Source: Bacteroidota bacterium (GTDB taxonomy: Bacteria > Bacteroidota > Bacteroidia > Sphingobacteriales > Sphingobacteriaceae). From it: a DNA stretch of 61,697 nucleotides. Location of the stretch: assembly GCA_018828585.1 (NCBI GenBank), contig JAHJVW010000132.1:1-61697 (forward strand), in the 5' to 3' direction. Each line of letters starts with the position of its first letter. Within the stretch, counting starts at the first letter, position 1. Under the pieces are notes generated by a model that did no database searches, was not told where the DNA came from, and worked only from the letters and a program-made list of their open reading frames with translations. Both the position numbers and the translations under genes were made by a program. Positions 17,203-26,412 of this stretch are shown piece after piece.

Positions 17203-17553
17203 ATGATTATAGAAGTTTTAAAATCTAAAATTCATCGGGTAAAAGTTACGCAATCTGAGTTGAATTACGTAGGTAGTATTACCATCGACGAGGATCTAAT
17301 AGACGCCGCTAATATGATTCCGAATGAGAAAGTTCAAGTTGTAAATAATAACAACGGAGCAAGATTTGAAACCTATATTATTAAAGGGGAGCGTGGAAGC
17401 GGAACAATTTGCTTAAATGGCTCCTGCGCCCGTTTGGCACAAATAGGTGATATTGTTATTATCGTTTCTTATGCTCAATTGGAAATGGAAGAGGCGAAAA
17501 AATTTGAACCTATTTTGGTTTTTCCGGATGAGAATAATCGTTTAATCAAATAA
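17203..17553 (+). CDS. panD: Aspartate 1-decarboxylase
   Basis: Makes beta-alanine from aspartate, feeding panC directly upstream. At 116 residues it is standard length. The self-processing site is Gly24-Ser25 in YVGSITID, which becomes the pyruvoyl cofactor. Further motifs are [14 protein letters not shown] (around Arg54 and Tyr58) and [15 protein letters not shown]. The next gene begins 4 bases after the stop. Confidence 0.96.
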   Translation: MIIEVLKSKIHRVKVTQSELNYVGSITIDEDLIDAANMIPNEKVQVVNNNNGARFETYIIKGERGSGTICLNGSCARLAQIGDIVIIVSYAQLEMEEAKKFEPILVFPDENNRLIK

Positions 17554-17557
17554 TCTA

Positions 17558-18568
17558 TTGAGAGTAAACCTCGGTTCAATTTTAAAATATATTATTGTTT
17601 TTTTTATAGGATTAGGGATTTGTTATTATCTCTTCAAAGAGAATTTACAGCGCAATTTCTTTGATATTCTTGCCAGTTCAAATTGGTCTTATGCCATCTT
17701 AGCAGGATTTTTTGTGCTAGTTGCCCACGTTTTTAGGGCTTTAAGATGGCAATTAATGCTTAATCCAATTGCTAAACAAAAAACGTCTTTTTTTAATGTT
17801 TATAATGCCCTCATGGTTGGATATCTTCTCAATCTAGTTTTACCACGAGCTGGTGAGTTGGTGAGGTGTGGTTTGGTATCAAAAAAAGAGAAATTAGATC
17901 CTATTGCTGCTTTTGGGACAGTAATAGCAGAAAGGATTTTTGATTTATTGATGCTCTTTTTGTTTATCGTTATTCTTCTTTTTGTTTATGCTTCAGAGAT
18001 TGTTGGAATTTTAGACAATTTAAAAATTGGTTCAATTTTCACTATTCAAAGAATTTTAATAGCTCTTTTTCTGATGCTAATTACTGCATTTCTTTTCTTT
18101 TTTCTGTTCAAAAGAGAAGGGAAGTCTCCTTTCTTAAGTAAAATAAAAAAAGGAATTTTAAAGCTCAAAGAAGGATTTTTAGCTTCAAAAAAAATAAAAA
18201 ATCCAACTCTATTTGCATTTTATACTTTGTTGATTTGGTTATTTTATACGCTATCATCATTCATAGGGTTTAAATTATTTGAAGCAACACAAGACCTAAA
18301 TTTCGTTTCGGCTATGTTTACAGTAGTTGGAGGTAGTTTTGGAATGATAGCACCCATACAAGGTGGGATTGGAGCTTTTCATTTTATGGTATCAGAATGC
18401 TTAAGGTTTTTAGGGATTGATCCAACTATTGGCCTGGCATACGCAACTATTATTCATGCTGCTCAAACGCTAATAGTAATTGTTTTTGGATTTTTAAGCT
18501 TAATTTTAGGCTTCAACTTCAATATTTCTTTGGACAATGAAAAACAACAATCAAACCATCAAGAATAA
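17558..18568 (+). CDS. Flippase-like membrane protein (YbhN/lysylphosphatidylglycerol synthase TM family)
   Basis: A 336-residue inner-membrane protein with about eight hydrophobic segments. It carries the family marks: FRALRWQLML after the second segment, GYLLNLVLPRAGELVRC (about 90), then AERIFDLLMLF (about 130) and GGIGAFHFMVSECL (about 270). Relatives include the flippase domain of MprF and YbhN; members are thought to move lipids or glycolipids. It starts with TTG at 17558, right after panD, and its 3' end overlaps the heptose gene by 32 bases, which suggests coupled translation and an envelope role. The substrate is unknown. Confidence 0.85.
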   Translation: MRVNLGSILKYIIVFFIGLGICYYLFKENLQRNFFDILASSNWSYAILAGFFVLVAHVFRALRWQLMLNPIAKQKTSFFNVYNALMVGYLLNLVLPRAGELVRCGLVSKKEKLDPIAAFGTVIAERIFDLLMLFLFIVILLFVYASEIVGILDNLKIGSIFTIQRILIALFLMLITAFLFFFLFKREGKSPFLSKIKKGILKLKEGFLASKKIKNPTLFAFYTLLIWLFYTLSSFIGFKLFEATQDLNFVSAMFTVVGGSFGMIAPIQGGIGAFHFMVSECLRFLGIDPTIGLAYATIIHAAQTLIVIVFGFLSLILGFNFNISLDNEKQQSNHQE

Positions 18569-19040
18569 ATTTTTCAGTTCTGTAACTGATTTTCAACCAT
18601 TATTGGAAAGCTGGAAAATGAATAATGAAAAGATTGTTTTTACAAACGGATGCTTTGATATTGTACATTTAGGTCATGTAGATTATCTGTCAAAAGCTGC
18701 AGATTTAGGTTCAAAGTTAATAGTAGGTTTAAACTCAGACGCTTCTACCCAAAGACTAAAAGGAGCAACTCGCCCAATTAATCAGGAAATTTCCAGAGCT
18801 GGAATTCTTGCATCTTTCTTTTTTATCGATGCTGTGATTTTGTTCAATGAAGATACACCACTTGATTTGATTAAAAATATATTACCAAATGTTTTGGTTA
18901 AAGGAGCTGATTATGCGATCGATCAAATTGTTGGAGCTAAAGAAGTTTTAGAAAATGGTGGAGATGTCGAGACGATTAAATTCCTCGATGGCTACTCAAC
19001 ATCACTAATCGAGCAAAAAATTTTAAAAGCTCATCAATAA
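18537..19040 (+). CDS. rfaE2: D-glycero-beta-D-manno-heptose 1-phosphate adenylyltransferase
   Basis: A 167-residue cytidylyltransferase-fold enzyme that makes ADP-heptose for the inner core of lipopolysaccharide. Motifs: FTNGCFDIVHLGHVDYL with the HxGH site, VGLNSDASTQRLKG, VLVKGADY and EFLDGYSTS-like FLDGYSTSLIEQKI. It corresponds only to the C-terminal half of E. coli HldE; the sugar kinase half must lie elsewhere. The start overlaps the previous gene by 32 bases; an ATG at 18618 (MNNEKIVF) is a possible shorter start. Confidence 0.92.
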   Translation: MKNNNQTIKNKFFSSVTDFQPLLESWKMNNEKIVFTNGCFDIVHLGHVDYLSKAADLGSKLIVGLNSDASTQRLKGATRPINQEISRAGILASFFFIDAVILFNEDTPLDLIKNILPNVLVKGADYAIDQIVGAKEVLENGGDVETIKFLDGYSTSLIEQKILKAHQ

Positions 19041-19102
19041 TTTTACAAACATTACTATGCTTGCATAATATATTCCTTATATTTGGGTGTTTAGGGTTTA
19101 GT

Positions 19103-19142
19103 AAATAGGGAGTTTTTTGATTTTTCTAAGAACTTCCTATTT
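19103..19142 (+). terminator. Possible terminator after rfaE2
   Basis: AAATAGGGAGTT (19103-19114) pairs with AACTTCCTATTT (19131-19142) with one mismatch. No good T-run follows, so efficiency is doubtful. Confidence 0.4.
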
Positions 19143-19158
19143 GCTTAAACTAAATTTC

Positions 19159-19249
19159 GCGTTAGGGATTGTAGCGCATACCAGCTTGTGGCAAATGCCA
19201 GAAGCAGTATGAGCGAAAAGCCCGCCCCTATTTCGGAGGGAACGCCCAA
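19159..19249 (+). repeat. Dispersed intergenic repeat, family B, copy 1
   Basis: It runs from GCGTTAGGGATTG to ACGCCCAA and contains AAGCCCGCCCC and hairpin TGGCA/TGCCA. The copy at 32414-32498 has the same order: GCGTGAGGGATTG, GGATACC, AAAGCCCGACCC, ACGCCCAA. It fills the gap before the acyl-CoA dehydrogenase. Confidence 0.7.
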
Positions 19250-19288
19250 TTAATAAAACTTATTTTCCTAATTATCACTTATTAGAAT

Positions 19289-20428
19289 ATGCAATTTCAA
19301 TTTACGGAAGAACATTTAATGATTCAGCAGGCGGCAAGAGATTTTGCCCAAACAGAACTTAAACCTGGTGTAATAGAAAGAGATGAACATCAAAAATTCC
19401 CGGCAGCGCAAATAAAAAAATTGGGCGAACTTGGGTTTATGGGCATGATGGTAGACCCAAAATACAATGGCGCTGGAATGGATGTTATTTCCTACGTTTT
19501 GGTGATGGAGGAGCTTTCTAAAATTGATGCTTCGGCTTCAGTAGTTGTTTCGGTAAATAATTCTTTAGTATGTTTCGGATTAGAAACTTATGCAAATGAA
19601 GAGCAAAAGGAAAAATACTTGAAGCCTTTGGCTGCTGGTGAAAAGATTGGTGCATTTTGTTTATCAGAACCTGAAGCAGGTTCTGATGCTACCTCGCAAC
19701 ATACTACTGCCGAGGATATGGGAGACTACTATTTATTAAATGGAACAAAAAATTGGATTACCAATGGTAATTCTGCATCTATTTATTTGGTTATTGCTCA
19801 AACTCATCCAGAGAAAGGACATAAAGGCATAAATGCGTTAATAATTGAAAAAGGCATGGAGGGTTTCACGGTCGGCTTAAAAGAAAATAAGCTAGGTATA
19901 CGTGGCTCTGATACGCATTCACTAATGTTTTCTGATGTTAAAGTACCAAAAGCAAACAGAATTGGTAAAGACGGCTTCGGTTTTAAATTTGCCATGAAAA
20001 CATTAGAGGGAGGAAGAATTGGAATTGCAGCACAAGCTTTAGGTATTGCATCTGGAGCTTTCGAATTAGCAACTCAATATGCTAAGGAACGTAAAACTTT
20101 TGGAAAGCCAATATCAGAACACCAGTCAATCGCCTTTAAACTGGCCGACATGGCTACTGAAATCGAAGCTGCCAGATTGATGGTTTTAAAAGCAGCGTGG
20201 CTAAAAGATCAAGGATTACCTTATGCTCAAGCAAGTTCTATGGCTAAATTGTTCGCGTCTGAAGTGGCTATGAAAACTACGGTTGAAGCGGTACAAATTC
20301 ATGGCGGATATGGTTTTGTAAAGGAATTTCATGTAGAACGTTTAATGCGTGATGCAAAAATCACTCAGATTTATGAAGGGACTTCTGAAATTCAAAAAGT
20401 TGTCATTTCTAGAGAGATATTAAAGTAA
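19289..20428 (+). CDS. Acyl-CoA dehydrogenase
   Basis: A 379-residue FAD enzyme that introduces the 2,3-double bond into acyl-CoA, passing electrons to ETF. Motifs: GAFCLSEPEAGSDA (about 125) and WITNGNSASIY (about 155) in the middle beta domain, and the C-terminal helical domain with ERKTFGKPISEHQSI and QIHGGYGF...YEGTSEIQKVVISR. Glu in YEGTSEIQ is the expected catalytic base position of short-chain enzymes, so a butyryl- or isovaleryl-type substrate is plausible. No other beta-oxidation gene is adjacent. Confidence 0.93.
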   Translation: MQFQFTEEHLMIQQAARDFAQTELKPGVIERDEHQKFPAAQIKKLGELGFMGMMVDPKYNGAGMDVISYVLVMEELSKIDASASVVVSVNNSLVCFGLETYANEEQKEKYLKPLAAGEKIGAFCLSEPEAGSDATSQHTTAEDMGDYYLLNGTKNWITNGNSASIYLVIAQTHPEKGHKGINALIIEKGMEGFTVGLKENKLGIRGSDTHSLMFSDVKVPKANRIGKDGFGFKFAMKTLEGGRIGIAAQALGIASGAFELATQYAKERKTFGKPISEHQSIAFKLADMATEIEAARLMVLKAAWLKDQGLPYAQASSMAKLFASEVAMKTTVEAVQIHGGYGFVKEFHVERLMRDAKITQIYEGTSEIQKVVISREILK

Positions 20429-20456
20429 TTCGATATTATTTTTGAATATTTATGGC

Positions 20457-21701
20457 ATGAAAAATTTAGTATCTTCTTTCTGCCTATTTACTTTGTGTGG
20501 AATTCTTTTCTTTGCTTGTGATAAACCAGATTCAAAATTTAACACAGGAGTTTGGCGAGGTGCTTTAATCACAGAATCAGGAGCAGAAATTCCATTTAAT
20601 TTTGATGTTAAAGACAGTTTAGGAAAGCTAAGCCTAGCTATAATGAATAGTTCTGAACGGTTTAAAGTTGACGAAATAACCAGAAATGGAGATTCTATTC
20701 ATATCCAAATGCCATTATTTGATTCTGAAATTAATGGCGTTTTATCTGATGGTAAAATTAATGGCGTTTGGACAAAGCATTTAGCAGACAAGGATGCTAA
20801 CATGACTTTTTATGCTCAGGCAGAGGCAGATTGGAGAATTAAACAACAAGCTGCACAACCCACAACAAACGTCTCAGGAAGATGGTCTGCAACATTTATT
20901 AGCGGCGATGGGGTAGATACTACTGTTGCCGTTGGCGAGTTTGTTCAAAATAAATCAAAAGTTACCGGAACTTTTTTAACCCCAACTGGGGATTATCGTT
21001 TTTTAGAAGGTATAGTAGAGGGGAATCAACTCTCGCTTTCTACATTTGATGGTTCACATGCCTTTCTTTTTACCGTCAGTATAGAAGGAGATAGTGTGAT
21101 GACTAATGGTAAATTTTACTCTGGATTTTCTTCTATTGATAGTTTTAAAGGTAAAAAAGATGATCAGGCTAAATTACCAGACGCTTATGGGCTAATGTTC
21201 TTAAAGGATGGGACAAAAAAAATTGATTTCTCTTTTCCTGATTTAGAACACAAAACAGTTTCGTTAGATGATGCTAAATTCAAAAACAAAGTAGTTGTTG
21301 TGCAAATGTTGGGCTCATGGTGCCCAAACTGTATGGATGAAACGTCTTTCTTAACAAAATTCTATAATCAAAATAAAGAAAAAGGAGTTGAAGTCATTGG
21401 TTTAGCATACGAGCGAACCCGGGATTTTGAAAAATCAAAAAAGAATATCGAGCGTCTGAAAAATAGATTTGATATTAAATATCCATTACTGATCACTGGA
21501 TATACTGATGTAAAAAGCGATGCTGCTAAAAGTTTACCGATGTTGAATAAGGTAATCGCTTTCCCAACTATGATTGTGATTGATAAAAAAGGAAATGTTC
21601 GAAAAATTCATACAGGCTTTAGTGGACCAGGAACCGGTAATCATTACGAAGAATTTGTAAATGAGTTCGATAAATTAATTAATGATTTACTTGCTGAATA
21701 A
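20457..21701 (+). CDS. TlpA-like thioredoxin-fold lipoprotein
   Basis: The start at ATG 20457 gives a lipoprotein signal (MKNLVSSFCLF..FFAC, Cys21); the frame also opens at TTG 20442. Residues 22-240 form two beta-rich repeats of unknown fold (NTGVWRGALI and NVSGRWSATF begin each). Residues about 245-414 are a TlpA/AhpC-TSA thioredoxin fold with the redox motif WCPNC (about 289) and cis-Pro region AFPTMIVIDKKGNVRKIHTGF. It probably reduces or protects thiols in the periplasm. The small lipoprotein at 21724 follows by 22 bases. Confidence 0.88.
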   Translation: MKNLVSSFCLFTLCGILFFACDKPDSKFNTGVWRGALITESGAEIPFNFDVKDSLGKLSLAIMNSSERFKVDEITRNGDSIHIQMPLFDSEINGVLSDGKINGVWTKHLADKDANMTFYAQAEADWRIKQQAAQPTTNVSGRWSATFISGDGVDTTVAVGEFVQNKSKVTGTFLTPTGDYRFLEGIVEGNQLSLSTFDGSHAFLFTVSIEGDSVMTNGKFYSGFSSIDSFKGKKDDQAKLPDAYGLMFLKDGTKKIDFSFPDLEHKTVSLDDAKFKNKVVVVQMLGSWCPNCMDETSFLTKFYNQNKEKGVEVIGLAYERTRDFEKSKKNIERLKNRFDIKYPLLITGYTDVKSDAAKSLPMLNKVIAFPTMIVIDKKGNVRKIHTGFSGPGTGNHYEEFVNEFDKLINDLLAE

Positions 21702-21723
21702 ATCTACAATAGTTCAAAATTAA

Positions 21724-22197
21724 ATGCAGACTAAAACAAAAGTATTTGAAGTATCAAAAATTTGTAAAGTACTTTTAATAGTGCCAATAATATTATTAAT
21801 ACTTTCCTCTTGCCAACCAAAATCTAACAATCAATTGGAGGAGGAAATAGCCATAAGAATTAGTTCAGATTCAAATGCGGTAGAATTTTCTGGTTTTAAC
21901 CCCTACATTTTGCAAGAACTTAAAACAGATTCTTTAAGCAACAAAGATTGGCAGCATTATTTCTCGGTTTATCAAAAAGTTGATGAAGATGTTCAAGAAT
22001 TGCAAAAGCCAATTCCTGGAATCTATTTAATTACTAAAAAGTCAGTGTCTTTTAAACCAGATACTTCTTTTGTAAAAGGTAGAACTTATTTGGTAGAGCT
22101 CTATATTCAGAATCCAAATCCATCGGTTTTAAACCAAATTCAAACAAAAGTTAACCCAACTCGCCCAAAAATCATCAGAAAAGAGCTAACTTTCTAA
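21724..22197 (+). CDS. Hypothetical lipoprotein
   Basis: A 157-residue protein with an N-terminal hydrophobic segment (residues 17-30) ending in a lipobox-like LSSCQPKS. The mature part is beta-rich, contains ISSDSNAVEFSGFNPYIL and ends RPKIIRKELTF. It lies between a TlpA lipoprotein and rarA on the same strand with short gaps (22 and 17 bases), which suggests an operon. I do not recognise a family. Confidence 0.75.
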   Translation: MQTKTKVFEVSKICKVLLIVPIILLILSSCQPKSNNQLEEEIAIRISSDSNAVEFSGFNPYILQELKTDSLSNKDWQHYFSVYQKVDEDVQELQKPIPGIYLITKKSVSFKPDTSFVKGRTYLVELYIQNPNPSVLNQIQTKVNPTRPKIIRKELTF

Positions 22198-22214
22198 TTC
22201 TAAAAAAAGAAAAA

Positions 22215-23489
22215 TTGGCTTTATCAGATCCATTAGCAGAAAGAATGCGTCCAAATACATTGGACGAATACACTGGTCAGCAACATTTAGTTGGTGAAGG
22301 GGCTGTTTTACGTAAGGCAATTGAAGGTGGAAGAATGCCATCCATGATTTTTTGGGGTCCACCAGGCGTGGGTAAAACCACCTTAGCTTTTATCATTTCT
22401 AAAAGTTTAGATCGACCATTTTTCTCATTAAGTGCGATCAATTCTGGAGTTAAAGATGTTCGAGATACTATTGAAAAGGCAGAGCAATATAAAAAGGGGG
22501 GCATTGTTCCGATTTTGTTTATTGATGAGATTCATCGTTTTTCAAAGTCACAACAAGATTCTTTATTAGGTGCGGTTGAACGTGGTTTGGTGACTTTAAT
22601 TGGCGCCACAACTGAAAACCCATCTTTCGAAGTTATTTCAGCTTTACTTTCTCGCTGCCAAGTTTATGTTTTGCAAAACTTGAGTGAAAATGAGTTAATA
22701 AACATGCTCCAAAGAGCTATAAAAAATGATGAAGTTTTAAAAGTAAAATCCATCCAAATAAAAGAAACTGAAGCTTTGCTGCGAGTTTCTGGTGGTGATG
22801 GAAGAAAATTACTCAATATCTTCGAGCTTTTAATCAACGCTTCAGAAGGTGAAAAGGTAGAAATTACCAATGATTTTGTGCTAAAAAATGTTCAACAGAA
22901 CATGGCTTTGTACGACAAAACTGGTGAGCAACATTACGATATCATTTCGGCTTTTATCAAATCTATTCGTGGAAGCGATCCAAACGCCGCCGTTTACTGG
23001 CTCGCTAGAATGATAGAAGGTGGTGAAGATCCAAAATTTATTGCCCGCAGATTGTTGATTTTAGCTTCAGAAGATATTGGAAATGCCAATCCTAATGCGC
23101 TATTGTTGGCTAATAATTGTTTTCAAGCAATCAATGTAATTGGTTGGCCTGAGTCGAGAATTATCCTTTCACAGGCGGTGACTTATATGGCTTCATCGGC
23201 AAAAAGTAATGCAGCTTATGAGGCTATTGGTAAAGCGCAATCTTTGGTAAAACAAACTGGTGATTTGCCAGTTCCGCTGCATCTTCGTAATGCACCAACC
23301 AAACTCATGAAAAACATGGACTATGGTAAAAACTATAAATATGCCCATGCTTTCGAGAATAATTTTACTGATCAAGAGTTTTTTCCAGAGCAACTAAGCG
23401 GTACAAAATTGTACGAACCGCAAAATAATACTGCTGAAAATAAAATTCGTGAGCACCTTAAAAATCTTTGGAAAAAGTATAGCTATTAG
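22215..23489 (+). CDS. rarA: Replication-associated recombination protein A (AAA+ ATPase)
   Basis: A 424-residue clamp-loader-like AAA+ ATPase (RarA/MgsA/WRNIP1) that acts at stalled replication forks. Motifs: RPNTLDEYTGQQHLVG at the N-terminus, Walker A GPPGVGKTTLA (about 48), Walker B LFIDEIHRF (about 98), sensor 1 IGATTENPSFEV, and the C-terminal MgsA domain (YDIISAFIKSIRGSDPNAAVYWLARM). The start is TTG at 22215; no nearby in-frame ATG gives the full N-terminus. Confidence 0.95.
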   Translation: MALSDPLAERMRPNTLDEYTGQQHLVGEGAVLRKAIEGGRMPSMIFWGPPGVGKTTLAFIISKSLDRPFFSLSAINSGVKDVRDTIEKAEQYKKGGIVPILFIDEIHRFSKSQQDSLLGAVERGLVTLIGATTENPSFEVISALLSRCQVYVLQNLSENELINMLQRAIKNDEVLKVKSIQIKETEALLRVSGGDGRKLLNIFELLINASEGEKVEITNDFVLKNVQQNMALYDKTGEQHYDIISAFIKSIRGSDPNAAVYWLARMIEGGEDPKFIARRLLILASEDIGNANPNALLLANNCFQAINVIGWPESRIILSQAVTYMASSAKSNAAYEAIGKAQSLVKQTGDLPVPLHLRNAPTKLMKNMDYGKNYKYAHAFENNFTDQEFFPEQLSGTKLYEPQNNTAENKIREHLKNLWKKYSY

Positions 23490-23532
23490 AAAAACTGCTC
23501 CATCAACAGTTAAAAACGGTAATCCCGCCTTT

Positions 23533-23565
23533 CGCTATAGTCCCGATGAAAAATCGAGAGCTGTC
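23533..23565 (+). repeat. 33-base dispersed repeat core
   Basis: The segment CGCTATAGTCCCGAT plus the following 18 bases recurs at 32366-32398 with two differences. It forms a short hairpin (CCCGAT, GAAAA loop, ATCGgG). It lies in the gap between convergent rarA and pepT, which also has two direct copies of TTTGCGAATC (23595-23604, 23611-23620). Confidence 0.7.
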
Positions 23566-23645
23566 ATTTTAAATGGGTTTGTTTAAATTAAGCATTTGCG
23601 AATCAATTTATTTGCGAATCTTCAAATTTTCAAATCACTCAATTT

Positions 23646-24890
23646 TCAAATTGATTCCTCTTCCCAAATCATTACTAAGTTTACGATAGTTCTGACTGCT
23701 GCTTCCATATCTTGAACAGAAACCCACTCTTGTTTCCCATGAAAAGCATGCTCACCAGCAAAAATATTTGGACAAGGTAAACCCATAAAAGATAATCTCG
23801 AACCATCCGTTCCCCCACGAATACTTCTTTTCTTTGGCTTCATTCCAGATCTCTCAATAGCTTTTAAGGCTAATTCACTTATTTGGGGATGCTGAGCTAT
23901 TATCTTTTTCATATTACGATATTGCTCCGTAATATTAAATTCAGCAGTAGCATTCGGATAATTTTTTAGAATCTCATTCGTAATGTTTTTCAATACATCC
24001 TCATGAGATTTTAATTTTTCATCTTCAAAATCTCTGATAATGAAATCAATTTGTGCTTTTTCTACATGACCACTTATATTAACTGGATGTACAAACCCTT
24101 CCATATCTGAGGTAGATTCTGGTGAAAGACGATTTTTTGGTAAAGCCGCTAAAATTTCTCCAGCTATTTTAATAGCACTTTCCATTTTGCCTTTCGCAAA
24201 TCCTGGGTGGGCGCTAATTCCGTTGATAATGATACTCATGCCATCGGCAGAAAAAGTCTCATCCTCATAAGATCCTAAAGTTTCACCGTCAATCGTGTAT
24301 CCAAAATCAGCTCCAAGTTTTTTAATATCTACATGGTTTACCCCTCTTCCAATTTCTTCATCTGGTGTAAAAAGGATTTTTATTTCGCCATGTTTTATCT
24401 CAGGATTTGACATTAAATGAAAAGCCGCATCCATAATTTCAGCAAGTCCAGCTTTATTATCAGCCCCTAAAAGTGTATCTCCTGATGCAGTGATGATGTC
24501 ATTTCCGATTTGAAAAACTAAATCTGGGTGTTCTTCTTTTCTTAGAATTACAGTTGGGTCAATAGGTAAAATCAAATCTTGTCCTTGATAATCTTCGTGA
24601 ACAATGGGTTTTACATTTTCTCCGCTACAATCAGGAGAGGTATCAACATGCGAACAAAAACAAATTACTGGAACATTTTTCTGAACGTTTGAAGGAATAG
24701 TCGCATAAACGTATCCTAAATCATCTAAATGAGCATCAGAAATACCCAATTCTAATAATTCTTTTACCAAAATTTCAGAAAGATTTCTTTGTTTCAAAGT
24801 AGATGGAATTGTTATAGAAGACGGATCAGATTGGGTGTCTATTTTTACGTACTTTAAAAAGCGATCTTTTACTGTATGATTGAACTTCAT
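23646..24890 (-). CDS. pepT: Peptidase T (tripeptide aminopeptidase, M20B)
   Basis: A 414-residue cytoplasmic zinc aminopeptidase that removes the N-terminal residue of tripeptides. Zinc ligands and catalytic residues appear in order: CSHVDTSPD (about 80), LLGADNKAGLAEI (about 142), TPDEEIGRG (about 175), TIDGETLGSYEDET (about 198) and AGEHAFHGKQEWV near the C-terminus. RGGTDGSRLSFMGLP matches the family. Full length and monocistronic, divergent from the outer-membrane gene at 25018. Confidence 0.95.
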   Translation of the reverse strand: MKFNHTVKDRFLKYVKIDTQSDPSSITIPSTLKQRNLSEILVKELLELGISDAHLDDLGYVYATIPSNVQKNVPVICFCSHVDTSPDCSGENVKPIVHEDYQGQDLILPIDPTVILRKEEHPDLVFQIGNDIITASGDTLLGADNKAGLAEIMDAAFHLMSNPEIKHGEIKILFTPDEEIGRGVNHVDIKKLGADFGYTIDGETLGSYEDETFSADGMSIIINGISAHPGFAKGKMESAIKIAGEILAALPKNRLSPESTSDMEGFVHPVNISGHVEKAQIDFIIRDFEDEKLKSHEDVLKNITNEILKNYPNATAEFNITEQYRNMKKIIAQHPQISELALKAIERSGMKPKKRSIRGGTDGSRLSFMGLPCPNIFAGEHAFHGKQEWVSVQDMEAAVRTIVNLVMIWEEESI

Positions 24891-25017
24891 TTATTTAAGA
24901 TTTTGATAAGCTAATAATTTAAAATAATTTTATGACCGAATGGTTGAAAGACAAATAAAATAAAAGATAGTTTTTGTTTTCGATAAATAGCTATTTTTTT
25001 ATCTAGATAATTTAAAT

Positions 25018-25785
25018 TTGAAAAAATTAATCTTTATTCTTTTACTTTTCTGGTCAATAAAATCGTACTCTCAGGATAATTTTAGCAGGATAGCATTTGG
25101 TATAAGTGGGGGCTTAACAAAATCTTATACCGGATTAACATATGGAGCCAGCAGTACTATTCCGGGTTTTGTAGCAAAAGACACTTATGTCATAGCTGAT
25201 AATAAAACTTTTGGGGGATCTTTAGATTATTATTTTACACCATTCATCAATGCAGGGATTTCCTATGACAAAATTTCTATTAGACAAGAAGCAGATAAAA
25301 ACAATAGAGCCTTCATCTCTAATTTTAGCGCAATAGAGGTCAAAGGAAAAGTAAGTGTTGGTCAATTTGTAGACTTTTCATCAACCCCATTTTTGTATTC
25401 TTTCAGAAATTTATATGTAGGACTTGGTATTGGGTTTATTAATGGAAAAAATAATGTTGGTGATTACGTATCAGGGAGTAATCCTTCAGATGCGAAACCG
25501 TATTTTCCAAGGAGAATGAATGCAAATGACTTTGGTAAGAGTAAATTTAGTGGAGTTATTTCATTACCATTGTCATTTGGGTATTTCATAAATATCTATA
25601 ACTCTTATCAAGAACCTAAAGTTGTATTGGGAATAGATTATAAGCTTGTATATGCTTTTTCTGATGATCTAGATGGTTATAAGAATGATCCAAGTTATTT
25701 TTCTAATAAATCAAAAGATGTATACACTACTTTAGGTCTTTCTGTAAAATATTTGTTTGGTCCGCAAGGATTATATTACCGCTAA
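25018..25785 (+). CDS. Predicted outer-membrane beta-barrel protein
   Basis: A 255-residue protein with a signal peptide (KKLIFILLLFWSIKSYSQ) starting from TTG at 25018. The mature part has regular amphipathic strands rich in Gly, Tyr, Phe and Asn (FGISGGLTKSYTGLTYG, NLYVGLGIGFINGKNN) and ends in VKYLFGPQGLYYR, with an aromatic near-terminal residue, as in outer-membrane barrels. Function unknown. The MmcQ/YjbR gene begins 10 bases after its stop and may be co-transcribed. Confidence 0.75.
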   Translation: MKKLIFILLLFWSIKSYSQDNFSRIAFGISGGLTKSYTGLTYGASSTIPGFVAKDTYVIADNKTFGGSLDYYFTPFINAGISYDKISIRQEADKNNRAFISNFSAIEVKGKVSVGQFVDFSSTPFLYSFRNLYVGLGIGFINGKNNVGDYVSGSNPSDAKPYFPRRMNANDFGKSKFSGVISLPLSFGYFINIYNSYQEPKVVLGIDYKLVYAFSDDLDGYKNDPSYFSNKSKDVYTTLGLSVKYLFGPQGLYYR

Positions 25786-25795
25786 TTACATCCTA

Positions 25796-26149
25796 ATGAA
25801 CATCGAAAGCCTCAGAGAATATTGTTTATCTAAAGCTGGGGTGACAGAAGGCTTACCTTTTGGAGAAGACACCTTAGTTTTTAAAGTCAGCGATAAAATA
25901 TTTATTTTAACAAGTCTTGAAAAACCAATAAGTTTTAACGCCAAATGTGATCCTGATAAAGCAATAGAATTTCGAGAAAAATTTTCTGAAATTATTCCAG
26001 GCTTTCACATGAACAAGAAGCATTGGAATACCGTATATTACGATGGAAGTTTATCTGAGAAGCTTTTAGAAGAAATAATAGATCATTCTTACGATTTAGT
26101 TTTTAAAAGCCTTCCAAAAATAGTACAGAAGCAAATTAGTGAAATATGA
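25796..26149 (+). CDS. MmcQ/YjbR family protein
   Basis: With the start at ATG 25796 ([15 protein letters not shown]) it is 117 residues, the usual length; the frame from 25757 would overlap the barrel gene. Marks of the family are [39 protein letters not shown] and the end [15 protein letters not shown]. The fold resembles a CyaY-like double-wing motif often called DNA-binding, but the role is not established. It overlaps the next gene by 4 bases (ATGA), so translation is probably coupled. Confidence 0.88.
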   Translation: MNIESLREYCLSKAGVTEGLPFGEDTLVFKVSDKIFILTSLEKPISFNAKCDPDKAIEFREKFSEIIPGFHMNKKHWNTVYYDGSLSEKLLEEIIDHSYDLVFKSLPKIVQKQISEI

Positions 26150-26382
26150 GTTGGAAAGAAGAAAATCACGGATTAACACAAACATTCACTTTTAAGAATT
26201 TTATAGAGGCTTGGGCTTTTATGAATAAAGTGGCCTTAATTGCAGAAAAGATGGATCACCATCCAAATTGGACTAATGTGTACAATAAAGTTCAAATCAA
26301 ACTTTCAACGCATGATGCAGGTAATAAAATAACAGATAAGGATAGAAAATTAGCAGCAGAAATAGATAAGCTTGTTGAATAA
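26146..26382 (+). CDS. 4a-hydroxytetrahydrobiopterin dehydratase (pterin carbinolamine dehydratase)
   Basis: A 78-residue PCD/DCoH fold protein. The active-site pattern is visible: [16 protein letters not shown] (two adjacent His), then [12 protein letters not shown] with the late His and Asp. Length is at the short end of the family. It recycles the pterin cofactor of aromatic amino acid hydroxylases, but no hydroxylase gene is nearby, so a different pterin role is possible. It is translationally coupled to the MmcQ/YjbR gene. Confidence 0.9.
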   Translation: MSWKEENHGLTQTFTFKNFIEAWAFMNKVALIAEKMDHHPNWTNVYNKVQIKLSTHDAGNKITDKDRKLAAEIDKLVE

Positions 26383-26412
26383 TTATACTTTTGACAACCA
26401 AGCTTTTTTATT

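Noticed and set aside
20442..20456. TTG start for the TlpA-like protein
   Set aside because: ATG at 20457 gives a regular lipoprotein signal; the extra five residues add nothing.
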